Assembly: GCF_025370935.1 (NCBI RefSeq)
Contig: NC_133481.1
Coordinates: 5,669,855-5,733,854, forward strand
Direction of reading: 5' to 3'
DNA length: 64,000 bases
DNA from: Choristoneura fumiferana
Lineage: Eukaryota; Arthropoda; Insecta; Lepidoptera; Tortricidae
Positions 47,788 through 60,310 of the stretch are shown in pieces. Under the pieces are notes generated by a model. That model did not search any database and was not told the origin of the DNA. It saw only the letters and a program-made list of their open reading frames with translations. A program made the translations under genes and the position numbers. Positions within the stretch are counted from its first letter, which is position 1. Each line of letters starts with the position of its first letter.

Positions 47788-48536
47788 TCTAATACATGGT
47801 AGTAATTAAGCAATAAGTAGACAAAAGAACAGACATCGCGAGCTTTTACTAAATCCTAATGATTAACCCAGCAATAAATAACAATAACCTTCATTCACAC
47901 AAAGCACTTCTTATTCTTAATATTTCACGTAAGGAGTACGAAATTACATTACCTACTTCACAAACTTAAGTACTTCGCAAGAAAACCGTATAACTACCAC
48001 AACTCCTCTAATCGGTAATTCAAATAACGAACGAGCCTGCGCTCTGAAATATTTCAAAGGCAAATACATCGAGCGGATTTTCATGGTCTTTAATAAATAT
48101 TTCGTGTAGTATTTTTTATACGTCACCGTTATTATGTAGCTATCGGCATTGAATGCCCCTCAAACTTGACGTCTCTTGATACAGGGGCGCTCATATGAGA
48201 ATATATGAAAGGTCTAGCGATCGCCAGCAGCTGACGCGGGCCCGTGACTCAGGCGGAAAATATACCGTGTGACCTTCTTCACCTTACAAAATGTTATATT
48301 CCTAAAAGTAATCGTTTATGCTTTTTCACTGACGTATATTTATTTGTTATGAGATCTCCGCTAACTCCACGAGTTGCGAGTGAAGCCTCAAGTGGATCTG
48401 AGGTTACGTGAACTGGGAGTTATTTTCAGACAGTTTCCAATATAAATCTAAAAATATAAGATATAGGTTGTTCGCTTTTTGAGGAAACATTTCCATTACT
48501 GTTACGGGATAAAATAACTTTTTAAATGAATGGAAC
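47788..48536. other. Unassigned DNA
   Basis: No gene or repeat recognised. Confidence 0.45.
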
Positions 48537-48622
48537 CTGTTCCCACCAGTTCCACTGACAGTGCTATAATAGAGTTCTATAATAGTCAAATAATAGTACT
48601 GTCAATGGAACTAGTGGGAACA
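48537..48622. mobile_element. Hairpin MITE-like repeat
   Basis: GTTCCCACCAGTTCCACTGA and CAATGGAACTAGTGGGAAC pair across the element; inner ATAATAG words also pair. Confidence 0.65.
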
Positions 48623-49664
48623 CACCGCTTCAAATTAGTTAATAAAGTAGGTTTTGCTCATAGGTTTCGCATTTGCTCTTTCTTACTAGGTAGGTACTAG
48701 GTCAGTAAGTAGGCTTGGCTGTAGTAATTATTTACTGAATTCAGATTTATTTAACTAATCGCAAAATGTTATGAAATTGTTCACATTTTTATTGTAATAA
48801 TTTATTTTAATTAAAAAGAGGTCCTATCGTATAACTGATTTCTTAAATTAGCTTTTTAATTATTATCAAAGTAAGGTCGAGGGAGTGATAGGTCACTTTA
48901 AGAAAAAAGTTGTGCTGTGCTTATTGTGCAGCATTTTAATTTAATTAGAATTCAGTTGAGAGTGTGGTAAATACTTTATAGTAGATATTAATTGACTACT
49001 TGCAACACTAAAAAAATGTAATGGCGAGATTTTGAAGTCGAGTCAGTAAAGCTTTAATCAAACAGAAATATTTTACCAATTTTGAATGTCAGCGTTTGAT
49101 ATCCTTAAGAGGCTAATAACTAGATAGCGTAGCCTATTATAAAAATCTTGTTCATTTTATGTCACCTACTTCAATTCAAATGTAGTGGCCAAAGATTATG
49201 AAATAAGAAAAACTGACTCTTAAATATCAATTACACTTATCCCTCTGTATAGGTAGTACCTACAATTAAATAAATGAGTCCGTAAATAAATAAAAAAATA
49301 CAAAATGATATTCCTGCCCACGTATGTAGATTATATGTAATGGTAGTCTCGTAGCCATTAGGTATCATAATAGCTTGTGCCGTTACGCAATTGAAAAAGA
49401 AACATGGCTGAGCACCACTTATGTTTTACGATTGGCTCATCCAAACACACCGTTCCCCAGTTCAAGCGAACAACTAAGGTCAAATTCAACATTTGGAAAA
49501 TTATCTATGTATAATAATGTAGTCTGAAGCCTAATTAAAAAAAATGTACCTATGGTTGTTCTAACTGAAATAGACGAGTGTGTGAATGATAGGCAGGTAT
49601 AACTTATTTAAGACATTGAGACAGATATTTATGTGAACTTAATACATAGCTTAATCTAGTAACC
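48623..49664. other. Unassigned AT-rich DNA
   Basis: No gene or repeat recognised. Confidence 0.45.
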
Positions 49665-49667
49665 TAA

Positions 49668-49809
49668 TGCCCGGTTCACATTATTCCAGTAAATTCGTTC
49701 CAGTAGCATGACACTGCGGTGCTCGATCGATCTTGTGTAACTCGTTTGGATTGTGACCCCGCAATGTATCGCTACAGGCACGATTTTCTGGAATAATGTG
49801 AACCGGGCA
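49668..49809. mobile_element. TAA-target hairpin MITE
   Basis: TGCCCGGTTCACATTATTCC and GGAATAATGTGAACCGGGCA are exact terminal inverted repeats. TAA occurs on both sides (49665-49667 and 49810-49812). Fits a Tourist/PIF-type MITE; a young copy judging by its perfect arms. Confidence 0.85.
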
Positions 49810-49931
49810 TAATGGCGACATCGGTAGGTACCCCATTCCTAAGGCTCCGCTGCCTGCCCGTTAGGCCGTAATAGGTAAAAGTAATAAAAAAGTTATACCT
49901 AAGTTATCCGAGATGCACTTGGTAACAAAGT

Positions 49932-50498
49932 AAAAAAAAACCGGCCAAGAGCGTGTCGGACACGCCCGAAATAGGGTTCCGTAGCCATTACGAAAAAAAT
50001 AAAATAAAATAAGTAATATTTTTCTAAGGATTTCGTATTTTATACGGAATCTTCCATAGTTTAGGTATATGCTGCTATTTACTCTTAAACTACTAATAAT
50101 TCTCAAGCAAATTTAACCAAAGCAAGTTTGATATACTTACTACCATCCTGAATTTTTCAAAATTTTTCCACCCACCGGTTTAGATTATAGAGGGGGGGGG
50201 GGGCTCGATTTTAATGAAAATTTGCACTTTAAAGTTGAATATTTCACAAAACAATCACTGAATCGAAAAATCGTCTGAGAAAAAAAAATCACCCCCACTT
50301 TTATGGGAGATACCCTATAAAAAAAATATTTTTATTTTTTATTGTACCATTTTGTCGGCATAGTTTACATATCCGTGCAAAATTACAGCTTTCTAGCATT
50401 GATAGTCCCTGAGCAAAGCCGCGGACGGATGGACAGACAGACCGAGATGGCGAAACTATAAGGGTTCCGTTTTTGCCATTTTGGCTCCGGAACCCTAA
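49932..50498 (+). repeat. AAAACCGGCCAAG dispersed repeat, second near-complete copy
   Basis: Same order as 5952-6472, with the terminal pair AGGGTTCCGTAGC (49973-49985) and GCTCCGGAACCCT (50484-50496). A run of 12-13 G's lies at about 50191-50203. Confidence 0.75.
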
Positions 50499-50566
50499 AA
50501 AATTGTGTAAACATTTTGACCGCGTAGCAAGTTTTTGTTTTCACTCTACCTGAATAGGTTCAATAA

Positions 50567-50645
50567 TTCTTTTCTTTCTTTCTTTCTTTCTTTTCATAGC
50601 GGTCAAAATTATAACACCCCTCTTTTTGCGTGGGGGGTTAAAAAA
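50567..50645. repeat. (TTTC)n and GGTCAAAATTATAACACCCC repeat end
   Basis: (TTTC)n at 50567-50594 is followed by the right end of the 8452-8720 family. Confidence 0.8.
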
Positions 50646-50710
50646 TAGCATCAATTAAACTACGACAAGTAAAAGTACCTAAGTATTTAAAATTATTATA
50701 TTAGGTACCT

Positions 50711-50999
50711 TTTTTTTTTTTTTTTTGACTGGATGGAAAACGAGCAAATGGGTCTCCTGATGGTAAAAGATCACCACCGCCCATAAACATCTGCAACACC
50801 AGGGGTATTGCAGACGCGTTGCCAACCTAGAGGCCTAAGATGGGATGCCTCACGTGCCAGTAATTTCACCGGCTGTCTTACTCTCCACGCCGAAACACAA
50901 CAGTGCAAGCACTGCTGCTTCACGGCAGGATTAGCGAGCAAGATGGTGGTAGCAATCCGGGCGGACCTTGCACAAGGTCCTACCACCTGCAAAAGACCT
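50711..50999 (-). mobile_element. LINE 3'-end/SINE-type element, longest copy
   Basis: A T-run at 50711-50726, then GACTGGATGGAAAACGAGCA, CTCCTGATGGTAAAAGATCA, GCAACACCAGGGGTATTGCA, TCACGGCAGGATTAGCGAGC and CGGACCTTGCACAAGGTCCT. Opposing 73- and 69-aa frames here are repeat shadows. Confidence 0.8.
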
Positions 51000-52474
51000 A
51001 GAGATCAGTATCATTAGTAATCATTGTATAAGTAATAAAAGCCAAGATAAAGGCTAAAAAATTAATAAAATAAAATAATTTTAAAATACTAAAAAAAATG
51101 ACTGCAGAACAAATGACACAATTAGGCCGTATTTAAAAAAAAATGTATCTGCATAAGCACAGTATTAATGAAATTAACATTAGGAAAATTTGTAACGAGT
51201 ACTGCTTTCCTTATCAGAAGCGGCTTGCATACCAAATGTAACGGGAGCACCGTCGCTGTGCCTGTTTTATGCCGGCTCCGCTGCAGACCCTAATACATCG
51301 CTAAGCGAAATGAGATTAAACCAGATGAGAACATTTGACTAGCACATTTAACTTTTGCTGCTCTTAAATGTTATTATTGTAAAATCGCGATTGAAAAAAA
51401 TGGACAAGGAATGCTTCAGTGCTTAATGAATTGGACTTAAAGAAACAAATTTCGATAAAAACAACTATTATTGGTATTCCTTTATTGAAACGTACACACG
51501 TTTCCCTGAAAAGTTTGTACATCGCATGCAGGGAGGATTCTTCAGAAACTTGCTTTTTAGGGTTCCATCCGCAGTTTAGCTAAGAGATTAGAGTGCTAGA
51601 AGCTGATTTTCCATACAGATTAATTAAGACACTTTCAGAATCTATCTGTCCAATAATTATAAACGAGCAATTCTTAATAGGTATATGTATTTATTTATTT
51701 CGGGTTCAGGAACTGCTGTAACGATTTTTTAGTCAAGTTACACATACTTGTAGTAAATATTGTCATTTCAGTAATAAACCAGAGTAGCATATATAATACC
51801 GCTAAATTATGATCAGTGGTAAGTGGTTCAACCATCGCTGTTCTATTTATATAGCCCGAGATGATAAGTTTTTTTGCGAATCCTAATGAAAAACGCTCAT
51901 CAGACTAAGATTCTTCAACTTGAACTTTCATTCTGTCTCTAACTATTCATATACGATGTCAAGCATATATGATACGATGAGTTGACCGTCAAAGCAACAA
52001 AACACGATATATTACTTCGCACCCTGAATTGGCAGCTAGTTACCTAAAATATGAAACATAAATATCACAGGACGACACACGGCTTTTATGGCGAGCCGGG
52101 AAATTCTGAATCCATAAATCCGTTACGCGCAGGCCGTGACAGACACTTTATTCTTGGCGTACAAATATTTATCTGGCTGGAAACGAACCAGCGACCCAGC
52201 AGCTGTTAGAAACTCGGCCGTGCCCCGACGTTGGAAACATATCCTCTCGGATATGATCAGAATCAATACAAGTGAAATAACAAATAAGTACGCACCCGTA
52301 GCCATTAGGTACATAAAACTCACTTCATCACAGATTTTCCTTTATATTTCCAGCTTTTATGGCCTTTATATTGATGTAAGTATAAAGATAACAAGTTGTA
52401 CATACGGGCAAGCAAATAAGATTGTATTTTAGTAGTTGTAGTGAGCTAAAAACATTCCGTTCGTTAGTAAAAGT
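51000..52474. other. Unassigned DNA
   Basis: A 98-aa plus frame (52136-52432) and an antisense 66-aa frame overlap. Neither shows a known domain, so no gene is called. Confidence 0.4.
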
Positions 52475-52530
52475 GCCTATGGCGGCCTATTTACTGAATA
52501 AACGATATGAATTTGAATTTGAAATGGGAA
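52475..52530 (+). mobile_element. LINE-like 3' tail
   Basis: TGAATAAACGATATGAATTT then GAATTTGAAAT: an ATAAA plus (GAATTT)n tail as at 5740-5765. Confidence 0.45.
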
Positions 52531-52702
52531 TTCACAGATTGAAATAGATCGAACCTATCCAAGGTTGTGAAAAACAGTGGCTTAGTTATATTGAATCTGC
52601 CTGTGGGTTATTAAAGAACTTATTCGATCTACATAACTATTCTAAGGTCCTATTCTGTGTGCGGAAATTAGTTCAGCTTACTTTAGTTTATTTATTAAAA
52701 TA

Positions 52703-52832
52703 CAAGCTTGTTGCCCGCGTTTTCTTATTTTTTTTTCATAAAAACCTTCTGACAATAAATAACAAACACAACAAAAAAAGAATAAACGAAATCGGTCCAG
52801 CCGTTTCCGTTTTATTTACATAGAATAATAGA
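52703..52832 (-). mobile_element. Decayed mini-Helitron
   Basis: On the minus strand it starts TCTATTATTCTATGTAAATA and contains ACGGCTGGACCGATTTCG. It ends GCGGGCAACAAGCTTG, a one-base variant of the CTAG end. The flanks are A (52702) and T (52833). Confidence 0.6.
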
Positions 52833-53108
52833 TTAAAGAAGGTAGTTTAAATGTCCAACAGAAACGGAGAGTAGTTTAGGAATCAGGAAAAGAAATAATT
52901 AATGTATATTTTTTCCGTGTCTAAAGTTATAGGCATGCTAATGTTCGTCAAGACTGGTTAGAACCTTGAAGCATTAAGAATAAGGAGGCAAATACAAAGA
53001 ATAAACACATTTCCTACTTTGCAATATCTGTGTCAGCATCCGTGCGCTATTTTTCAATAAAATCCTCTTTATACTTAGTAATTTCAGCAAAGTACATATA
53101 AATAGCAA

Positions 53109-53345
53109 TAAATAAATAAATATCATGGGACACTTGACACCAATTCAAAAAGCAAAAAGCTTGTAATACTAGGCAACGGGTAAACATACTTATATAGATA
53201 AATACATACTTAATACATATTAAACATCTAAGATCCGAGAACAAACATTCGTATTATTCACACAAATATCTGCCCCGGCCGGGAATCGAACCCGGAACCT
53301 TAAGCTTCGTAGTCAAGGTTCTCTAACCACTTGGCCATCTGGTCG
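53109..53345 (-). mobile_element. tRNA-derived SINE, minus strand
   Basis: Reverse of 44247-44510: AAATATCATGGGACACTTGA at the left (tail end), and CCGGCCGGGAATCGAACCCG (the B box complement) near 53275. GGTCGTC closes the tRNA head. Confidence 0.85.
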
Positions 53346-53862
53346 TCAAAAGCTTCAAGACTAGCAATATCCATCTAGAAACCGATACAAACTTTCACAT
53401 GAATAATATTAGTTACAGTGTAGATAGTAATGATTTCTAGAAAACATTATTCGAGCACAAACATAGGTAAAAAAAAATAAGTAGGTACTTATAATACATT
53501 CATACCCTTGTAACTTTGCGGATACCGCTTACAAGAAATTATCACAATAAAAAAATCGTTTCCACTGAAGCTCTTAAGGGATCGTGCTTGTTCTTTTCAC
53601 AACTTAGGATCATATTTCTTTCACGAACATACAAGGAAAGATTGGTAAAACTCCACACTCGAAGCGAATCCTCCTGAGGCCGGCGCTTCGCTCGCGAGTC
53701 TGACTCGAGACGCGCACGTCGCGTTCCTACAACTCACAATAATAGTGGAAACAGACTGAGGGAGCCGCGGTATTACTTCACATTAGAAAACACTACAAGG
53801 TCCCAACAGGCTTAATGTGTTTTTTTGATATCCAATGACTGTATCACTTCCACTGCTCTGTC
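53346..53862. other. Unassigned DNA
   Basis: No gene recognised; GC-rich patch at 53670-53770. Confidence 0.4.
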
Positions 53863-54576
53863 AAAAAACCGGCCAAGAGGTTGTTGGGTCACACGCATTG
53901 TTGGATTTCGTACTAACACGCACCAAATATTCAATATAAGGTTATGTAGTCGGTCATTATGTTACTTGTTAATTTGCAAAGCTTACTAAGCATTTGTCAT
54001 ATTACAACTATTCTAATTTATTGACTTTCAAGATAATCTTAGCTTTCAAGCCAACGGTTTTGCAAACGGATCCCATCAAACCAAAAACTGATTTTGTAAA
54101 CCTATAATTTACTTTACATTTAATTTACGTTACATTTGAAATTTACCACGAGCTTTGCGGTGAAGGAAAACATCGTGAGGAAACCTGCACAAACCTGCGA
54201 AGCAATTCAATGGTGTGTGTGAAGTTCCCAATCTGCACTGGGCCCGCGTGGGAACTATGGCCCAAGCCCTCTCATTCTGAGGGGAGGCCTGTGCCCTGCA
54301 GTGGGACGTATATAGGCTGGGATGGATGGACAATTTACTTTAAATTACTATCTAACGATACCCCACATTACGGGCTGGAACAAGAAAAACTCCACATTTT
54401 ACGTATTGGGGAGATAGATAACATATTTTGTTTAATTTTTTTATGCGTGGTAAATTATGCAAAATTACAGTTTTCTAGGACTAACAAGCTATAAGCATAA
54501 CCGCATACGGATGGAGACGGACAGACTTACAGACATGGCGAAGTAGTAAGGATTCCTTGTTAAGACTACAGAACCC
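53863..54576 (+). repeat. AAAACCGGCCAAG repeat split by a SINE
   Basis: The left part (53863-54129) starts AAAAAACCGGCCAAGAGG. The right part (54331-54576) holds the family words CAATTTACT..CTAACGATACC, CAAAATTACAGTTTTCTAGG and GACATGGCGAAG. The SINE between them fully explains the break. Confidence 0.65.
54130..54330 (+). mobile_element. 5'-truncated SINE nested in the repeat
   Basis: The same SINE body as at 36306-36526, ending CTGGGATGGATGGA rather than (GAT)n. AATTTAC precedes (54122-54128) and follows it (about 54332-54338), a plausible target duplication. Confidence 0.8.
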
Positions 54577-55991
54577 AAAAAGAATTCAAAACTACTCTGA
54601 AAATTAGGTCACACGTGCACTTCTGCTACAATGTTTCGAAAATCTACTGAGGAAATACGAGGCGTGAATAGTACGATGGGCTTTTAAGCCCCATCGTAAT
54701 CGAAGTTTTAAAATTTTACCACCAGCAGGCGTTTGTCTATTGTCCATTGTAACTTCACAGCGTTGATATCGGCCGATAAAACTGACACTTTTGTATGCCA
54801 TACGACAAAACAAAAGCTGTTATTTTGCGGCGGCGGCGTTTATGTATAACAGCGAAAGTCAGAAAGTAACGTGAATCGGTGAGAGATGTTAAGTACCGTA
54901 GTAGTAAAGTTAAATGAAAAAATTAAACAGCTTTTTGCTGACTGATTTACATAGGTAATCCAAATTTTAAGCCAATCAGACCATTGGAAGGATAGTAAAA
55001 ATCTACTTGCAGAATTTGATAGATTGTTACAGATGGAGCTAATAAAGGGTATTTCCAAATTAAAAGGATAAGAATCGTGTTTGATTTCGAATTATTGACG
55101 GACTGTCAAAAATCAGTCAAAAGACAAACAAATATGTCAACAAACGTTTCGATTTGTAGCATTCGAACATGGCGGATGTAGACAATATCTAATTTTGCTA
55201 TTTCTGTTTCTTTGGCTACTAGAAAAAAAACTTAACAGTGAACAGTGATCACAAAATTCTATATTGCTCTCGTGTCTGACATTTTTTAATGCGCAAGTTG
55301 TCTCCACGTGGTTTCTGGAATTTTACTATCAAGTTGCAAAAACTACAATCACCGTACAACGTCCCTCTCAAAAAGAGTTTACTTTGACACTGGCGAAATT
55401 GTCCTATTAATTAGGACAGAAAAGCTATATTTTAAAAGAGAAGAAGAAGAAGAAGAAGTATGTCAACAAACGTACAGTTCAACAGACAAAGCACCTAAAT
55501 CAGCATTATTTACCGGAAGCCCTTCTTAAATTACACAAGTATATTTGTATTCAATAGAAGAACAACGAGACAGTGCAAGGTATTCGCAGCCGCTTTTCTT
55601 AGTATTAGTTACGTCGCCACAGTACAGTTATTGGTCTGGGTGGCTAAGATATTGCGTGTAGTTGTCAGTGCAGGCGCCATGTTTTAGACTCCGGCACTCC
55701 TCGAGACACTTAAAGTATCCAGACGACGCCAACTGCCTATTTAGCAGACCGAAATCTATTTACAGTTAATTTAATCGTAAGACTAGGGTATGGAATTTCA
55801 GTTGGCGAAGGACCCTGTTTAGGGAAGTACTTATTTTATTAGAGAATGGAATTTTTACATTCTACTGTTCCAGATACTTGAATGTTCAATATATAAGCGG
55901 TTGTTGTTTCTTCTATTTTTAGAATAGTTTCCTTTTATTTACGCGTGTAGTTCTACGAGCGTTTGAACCGCTATCAGTTTCCTGACACTTA
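54577..55991. other. Unassigned DNA
   Basis: A small palindrome ACGATGGGCTTTTAAGCCCC lies near 54674 and a (GAA)n tract at 55437-55458. No gene recognised. Confidence 0.4.
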
Positions 55992-56134
55992 AGCTCAGTT
56001 TAGACCTGCAAGAAAAAATCATGCAAGTTGCATTACATTGCGGTGCTCGATTGACCACTTTAAAGACGTTCGCTTTATGGAATCTCAATGTAAGCCAACT
56101 TGCACGATTTTCCTTGCTAGTCTAAACTGGGCTT
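55992..56134. mobile_element. Hairpin MITE (GTTTAGACCTGCA family)
   Basis: AGCTCAGTTTAGACCTGCAA at the left and TTGCTAGTCTAAACTGGGCT at the right pair, continuing to ATGCAAGTTGCATTACATT / AATGTAAGCCAACTTGCA. Related text occurs in both arms of the 37298 palindrome. Confidence 0.75.
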
Positions 56135-58245
56135 TATACTGAAGAAATCGAGTTAGGTACAATAATGGAAAGGATTTTATAAAACGACATGATGTGCATG
56201 CGGTACAATTATAATTCTTTTTAATTTTAATATAACATTTTAATTTCAAAATAAAAATAAAAAAATCTTGCTTACGGTCTCCTATTTCTTCATAGGTAAT
56301 GTGTCAGGGTTGAAACGCTTATAGAACTACCCACGTATAAAAAATATTTAGTTATTTATATAAAATAACTAAGCCTTGACTTGCGAATCAAATTATGAAA
56401 AGGTTGTAAAAAAACCCGCAAGTTTAAATAAGTAGGTGCACCTTAACACTAAAAAGTGTTTCAAGCATGTGTACGAATACATAAACCTTATTATTCCACT
56501 AATATGGATATAAGGTCATAACTCGCAAACGACAAGAATGAACTGTCCACACTACAGGTTGCGTGATCCGAGTGACGGGTATCGTTCAGGTATAAGGGTG
56601 TAAAAGAGTTATTTCCACAAATTCCCCCGACTAGCGATAGCCCGCCGCGCGACGTGTCCGGTGAATCAACGAGCACCGCTCCGCTCGGTCGGGCAAAAAC
56701 GGAAAACCATTTTACGGTCCATTGTGAAGGAGGATTGCCAATTTCGTTCCGAGCTTACTCGACCATCGGCCGGGCAAGTTTTACAACGTCTCTGATGTAC
56801 CGCGACCGGCTGACGGAACTTACTTTAATACATGCCAACAACTCCCGCTGAATCAGCGCTTGGATTTATCTCGAAATGAATTCAAGGGGATCTTCGACTT
56901 CGATAATATTTTTACCTTTACTGATCGTGGGAAATAAGCAGAGGAGAAAATAATACACCTCTGTCGGTTACGTCATTAGAGCATTTGAGCGTGAACAGCT
57001 GAGGAACTAAGTTAACAAAACAAATTCACCTTTAATCCCGGGTGGTAAGTTTTGCGAGTTTGTTTCAAGACTATTTACATCCCGCTGAAACATGCTGAAC
57101 CACGCAGTACTTTTATTTGATATTTTAATTTATAGCACGATCTTTGGTCCTGATCCAGCCGCAGAATAAAAGGTCTTTATTTATGGTTTTGGCGAGTTAT
57201 CAATACAATGCGTAACTCCTGTAATTTTGAATATGTTCCTAGATATATCTTACCTACCAAATATTGCGCTGACAACTTCAATTAAAAAATAGTAAAAAAG
57301 TTACCTGGGCAACCACTTTATTACTTTTCTCTTCTATTTTTAAGTAAGTACAAAGTTTTCAATTCAGTTAGAAACTGTTTACTTAACTGGATTTTAGCTA
57401 GAATAAATTATATTAGGACAAAGAAGAAAATTTTGAATAAGTCAAACATATTTCAAGTAAGTGTGACTTGAAAGGATTTTTTGTCTTAGCTACAGAAATT
57501 CTCGTAGTAATTGTTCGGAATATAAGGATCCAACTTAACGAAAAAAATCACGACTTAATTGAGTAAAATGAAGGGAAAAATTAGGAGTCTCCGCAGTTTG
57601 AATATTTAAGGAAGTAACTAGGTAGTAACTAATTAATCAATCAATTAATAAGTTTTGATGGTTACGTGTTCGGGGCGCGGGTATAATATAATGCAGGCCA
57701 GCATGTTGGCGTTGGACCGCGAACAGCTCTCGTCTGGATAAACGGGGGGCCTATTTGAAATTCCAATTAGAAAGTTTTCTCATTTGCTTGATTCAGGGCG
57801 TGGAGTGGCGGAAGGGCAACAATCCGCGCTGATTAGTCCTGGTATCCACTCAGCACCAGATTTAAAGGGTGCGTGGCTCGCCGCATAAACTAATCCTTTA
57901 TTGAGGACTCTCCAATTTAAATCATTGCCGAGCTTAACAGGACAGCTTTTATGATTTTTAAATGAATTAACGCAGTGGCATTGATTTAATGCGACCTCTT
58001 TATGTAATGTAAAAAGGGTCGAAAAATTAATTTTACGAGTTCCCCGCCATCCTCGTGGCCAGATTTGAAGTAACTCTTTGCATTGAATATTATTCATAAT
58101 AATTCCGTCGAATGTGTGCTAGAAAACAAGTCGAATGGAGGAGAAATTATTAAAAATATTGTTTAGAGTTCCAACGTTTTTAAGTACCTAGGTGTATTTG
58201 TAGCACTGTCTGAATTAAAACTATTCTAAAGGTTTCGCCTAAGTT
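56135..58245. other. Unique DNA with GC-balanced islands
   Basis: 56600-56850 and 57650-58110 stand out from AT-rich surroundings. The second has several TAAT-core words (CCAATTAG, GAATTAAC, GATTTAAT) and a 105-aa minus frame without recognisable domain. They could be conserved enhancers; no proof from sequence alone. Confidence 0.4.
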
Positions 58246-58560
58246 GGAAGCCGTGGTGGCCTAGTGGTTTGACCTATCGCCTCTCAAGCAGAGGGTCGTG
58301 GGTTCAAACCCCGGCTCGCACCTCTGAGTTTTTCGAAATTCATGTGCGGAATTACATTTGAAATTTACCACGAGCTTTGCGGTGAAGGAAAACATCGTGA
58401 GGAAACCTGCACAAACCTGCGAAGCAATTCAATGGTGCGTGTGAAGTTCCCAATCCGCACTGGGCCCGCGTGGGAACTACGGCCCAAGCCCTCTTGTTCT
58501 GAGAGGAGGCCTGTGCCCAGCAGTGGGACGCATATAGGCTGGGATGATGATGATGATGAT
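58246..58560 (+). mobile_element. Full-length tRNA-derived SINE with (GAT)n tail
   Basis: The tRNA-like head has A box TGGCCTAGTGG (58257-58267) and B box GGTTCAAACCC (58301-58311), an internal Pol III promoter. The body runs from GCGGAATTACATTTGAAATT through GGAAAACATCGTGAGGAAAC to GCCCAGCAGTGGGACGCATA. The tail is (GAT)n at about 58542-58560. It is the most complete member here and defines the family seen at 36306, 39056 and 54130. Confidence 0.9.
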
Positions 58561-58907
58561 AGTTTTAATTCGAAACTAAAGTGCAACATTCCCGGCGTAA
58601 TCGGGTACGTCAATTTCCTTCCAGATTGACTTTCTGTATCCCCAGCAGGACCGTTGTTTATTAGGAAAGTACGTATTTATTTTTATTGATATTTCTTTAG
58701 TCACGAGATGGTGAAAACTATTACGAATGTTTTAAAAAGGGGAGGAGAAAATTTGGCAACAAAGTACGAATTTCTAAACGCCTTAATCTCGTGGACATTA
58801 CTAATGTGTGAGATGTGCTCATGCGAGATAATTTACAAAGTACTAGCCTATTAGATTGTTTACCCAATGCTTAAAATAAATTCGATTGTACCTAGGTCGA
58901 TAAAACG

Positions 58908-59475
58908 GTCTTTTTTATGGTATAGGGGGCAAACGAGCAAACGGATCCCTTAATGGTAAACGATTACCGTCGCCCATGGACACCTGCAACACCAGAAGAG
59001 TCACAAGTGCGTTGCCGGCCTTTCAGGTAGAAGTACTCTCTTTTTATGAAAGCTTGAAGGTCGCATCGGTCCGGGAATACCGCAGGCGATAGTTCATTCC
59101 AGAGCTTTACTGTGCGAGGCAGGAAATTTCTGGAAAAACGCACAGTAGAAGACTGTCAACCATCTATATATTATATGGTGGGGATGGAAGTGTTATCGCG
59201 TAGGGCGGTGGCGGAAGGATGCGGCAGGGATCAACCCGAATAACTTCTCGGAGCACTCCCCATTGTACATGCGATAGAGGATGCACAGTGAAGCTACATC
59301 TCTACGCAGCGCCAAGGCGTCAAGTCGATCAGAAATTCGTTGGCAGCCGTCTATTCGAGTCGCTCTACGTTGTATGCGGTCCAGATCAAGGGAGAAGCTG
59401 GTACTGGGGAGCCCCTGCCCACAGATGAGAGCAGTATTATTATATAAAGCTGAAGGCGGTGGGCCGGACTGAAAT
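58908..59475 (-). pseudogene. LINE ORF2 C-terminal remnant (Jockey/CR1-like)
   Basis: The minus-strand translation gives, in order, LDLDRIQRRATRI, SDRLDALALRRDVASLCILY, YNGECSEKLFGLIPAASFRH, then after a stop and a frame change VKLWNELSPAVFPDRCDL and GVAGVHGRR. The 'RLD.LALRRDVASLC.LYR.Y.GECSEELF' and 'LWNELP..VFP' words are typical of the region after the reverse transcriptase in lepidopteran non-LTR elements. At least one stop and one frameshift show that it is dead. Plus-strand frames of 69 and 63 aa here are shadows. Confidence 0.9.
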
Positions 59476-59969
59476 ACTGTCTCGATCTGTTAGCACGTAT
59501 CAAAGTTGAATCAAGTTATTCTGCCCTAATCCGAGTTAAATGTGACAAAAATAGTTCTAAATGACAATATGAACGAATGAGGGGTTTCGGAAGGAACGTC
59601 TCGTAATAACCTGGAAGTTTTCTATAGTACGGTATCGATTCGGCGCCAAGCCAATTTATTCAAAAAGTATCAAGCGCGAGCCGCCCACCGAGACACGAAA
59701 GTTGCCCACTTGAAAATTGAATTTATCAAACTTTTCTGGCACAAACAGAAACTTTATAGACTGTGAAAACCAATTTAGTTCCAATTGCCATCGTTCGGGT
59801 GAATTCAAGCTTGTAATATCCAAATGCACGAATGGAGATCGATGCTCGCGCAGACTTGTTTTTGCAGGGCCGCGCCGCGCAAAACTCGCTGATTTCGCTA
59901 TCTAGGTATTTCAATGTAGAAAAATGAATGTATTTATTTATTAAAATTAACATATTATTTCCGGACCGG
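59476..59969. other. Unassigned DNA
   Basis: Overlapping frames on both strands (62 and 87 aa) without recognised domain. Confidence 0.4.
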
Positions 59970-60118
59970 TACAACTTCGGGATTTTCAAAAAACGAGTCT
60001 ACTTTTTTCACAAAGGGCCGGCAACGCATGTAACTCAACTTGTGTTATGGGTGTCCCAATGGACAATAGTAATTACTTCCCATCAGGTGACCACCTGCTC
60101 GTTTTCCCCCTATCATAC
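59970..60118 (+). pseudogene. LINE ORF2 extreme C-terminus and 3' end
   Basis: Plus-strand FKKRVYFFHKGPATHV, then CCCATCAGGTGACCACCTGC and TCGTTTTCCCCC, is the usual end of a lepidopteran LINE ('F+KRV..FLKGR'). Confidence 0.65.
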
Positions 60119-60119
60119 A

Positions 60120-60310
60120 AAAAAACATTGTCACTGTCATTTCAAAGTGCAATTTTTCAAAAACGGGTTAACCGATTTTTATCCAACATAGCATCCAATT
60201 TATAGTAAGAATCGCCGCAAAAAAACTCGCTTTCTCTTAAAATAATCTCATCAAAATCGGTCCATCCGTTTGAGAGCTACTACTACTCTTTTTGCGTCAG
60301 TGTTTAAAAT
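60120..60310 (+). repeat. Decayed copy of the 8452-8720 repeat
   Basis: AAAAACGGGTTAACCGATTT, AAAATCGGTCCATCCGTTTG, GAGAGCTAC and CTCTTTTTGCGTC in the same order as 8452-8720. Confidence 0.6.

Noticed and set aside
52136..52432. 98-aa plus-strand frame
   Set aside because: Overlapped by an antisense frame and without recognisable family features.
54672..54698. Short palindrome around CTTTTAAG
   Set aside because: Too short and isolated to assign to an element.
57780..58097. 105-aa minus-strand frame in a GC-balanced island
   Set aside because: No known domain; a conserved non-coding block is equally likely.
58246..58325. tRNA gene with A and B boxes
   Set aside because: It is the head of a full-length SINE with a (GAT)n tail.
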